Of a DNA stretch of 64,000 bases, positions 63,601 to 64,000 are shown one piece after another; positions within the stretch are counted from its first letter, which is position 1; every line of letters begins with the position of its first letter. The stretch covers positions 372,001 through 436,000 of the forward strand of contig JANXCT010000001.1 in the NCBI GenBank assembly GCA_025059875.1, in the 5' to 3' direction. This DNA comes from Candidatus Kapaibacterium sp. GTDB taxonomy: Bacteria; Bacteroidota; Ignavibacteria; Kapaibacteriales; HRBIN21. The notes below the pieces were generated by a model. It searched no databases. It was not told where the DNA came from and saw nothing but the letters and a program-made list of their open reading frames with translations. The position numbers and the translations under genes are program-made.

Positions 63601-63608
63601 CAAAATTA
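63601..63608 (-). promoter_or_regulatory. Bacteroidota-type -7 element (TAATTTTG) before nuoD
   Basis: Minus-strand TAATTTTG lies 28 bases before the nuoD ATG and after the dcd stop, giving nuoD its own promoter. Sequence identical to the elements of tRNA-Phe and the TPP riboswitch. Confidence 0.5.
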
Positions 63609-63641
63609 TGCAGCCGATATCCCTTGGCAGCTACCGTAGCG

Positions 63642-64000
63642 TCAGAGAAAGGCCTTCCACAGCATGGATTCGATCGGGACAGGTTTCTTCTCGCGGTACT
63701 TGGAACTCGGGCGGCGATTGTAGGGGTTGAGCACCTCACCTTTGACCTCGAAGTAGATGAGCTGCCCAATCGGCATCCCAGCGTAGATGCGGACAGGCTT
63801 CTTGACGGAGATCTCCAAGGTCCAGTAGTTACAGAACCCCACATCTCCCTTGCCAGCAGTGGCGTGGATGTCAATTCCAAGGCGTCCGACGCTGGACTTT
63901 CCTTCTAAGAAAGGGACGTGAGCGTGCGTCTCCGTGTACTCCTCAGTGACGCCGAGGTAGAGCATGTTCGGCTGGAGGACATAGCCCTCCTCGGGGATCT
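63642..64000 (-). CDS. dcd: dCTP deaminase, start beyond the window
   Basis: The frame is open to the window edge, so the N-terminus is missing; about 119 residues remain. Dcd converts dCTP to dUTP for dTMP synthesis. The visible part has VLQPNMLYLGVTEEY, then EGKSSVGRLGIDIHATAGKG, DVGF and the catalytic Glu in WTLEIS, followed by GMPIGQLIYFEV. An internal ATG at 63965 is not the true start. Confidence 0.9.
   Translation of the reverse strand, partial: IPEEGYVLQPNMLYLGVTEEYTETHAHVPFLEGKSSVGRLGIDIHATAGKGDVGFCNYWTLEISVKKPVRIYAGMPIGQLIYFEVKGEVLNPYNRRPSSKYREKKPVPIESMLWKAFL

Overview
The window reads as ordinary chromosome from a Gram-negative member of the Bacteroidota/Chlorobiota-Ignavibacteriota-Kapaibacteriota line. 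I infer this from families concentrated there (GWxTD-domain protein, PorQ-like protein, DUF3109, DUF4286, a DUF151 nuclease with a UVR tail, heparinase II/III) and from repeated TAnnTTTG promoter elements of the Bacteroidota type upstream of genes. An LPS-bearing outer membrane is indicated by kdsB, lptB, a heptosyltransferase-like gene, a TonB receptor and several beta-barrel proteins. GC looks high-fifties by eye. Species cannot be fixed from this window. I see no phage, insertion sequence, CRISPR array or replication origin.

Layout. 1-8.8 kb (+): end of a flippase-like membrane protein, queE, a DUF3109 protein, a histidine kinase, a YihY membrane protein, a second histidine kinase, an MFS exporter and purH. 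8.8-18 kb: lptB-htrA (-), a beta-barrel protein plus a GWxTD protein (+), then an L,D-transpeptidase, an orphan ABC ATPase, dapD and agmatinase (-). 18.1-23.2 kb (+): the flagellar export-gate genes fliP-fliQ-fliR-flhB-flhA, with reading-frame breaks in both fliR and flhA. 23.2-26 kb (+): etfBA, the DUF151-UVR nuclease and tRNA-Met(CAT). 26-33 kb: cysteine desulfurase and a small unknown gene (-), secA and rluD (+), the latter colliding tail-to-tail with gmk (-).

31.8-46.3 kb is a long, tightly packed minus-strand block. Read in transcription order it is pepA, ECF sigma, putative anti-sigma, thioredoxin-like protein, Xaa-Pro peptidase, phosphohexomutase, DUF4286, plsC, gatC, kdsB, nudix, parA, parB, thioesterase, PorQ-like, small secreted protein, yicC, gmk. 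46.4-50.7 kb (+): exported superoxide dismutase, a sugar-nucleotide cluster (nucleotidyltransferase, methyltransferase, a dehydratase/epimerase-like protein lacking its catalytic lysine) and an acyl-CoA dehydrogenase. 50.7-57.3 kb: an SRAP protein, a beta-barrel protein with a strong terminator, tRNA-Phe, heparinase, and a TonB receptor under a TPP riboswitch. 57.3-64 kb (-): a small beta-barrel protein, a surface-polysaccharide cluster (sugar aminotransferase, acetyltransferase, two glycosyltransferases), a TrmH-type methyltransferase, a lone nuoD and the start-truncated dcd.

Most notable: (1) two frame breaks confined to an isolated flagellar export-gate cluster in otherwise intact DNA; (2) a TPP riboswitch with its promoter, aptamer and Shine-Dalgarno-sequestering hairpin all readable, controlling a TonB receptor that is therefore a thiamin-transport candidate; (3) nine well-placed TAnnTTTG elements; (4) an SDR protein with Cys in place of the catalytic Lys. 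I did not find a clearly undescribed multi-gene system.
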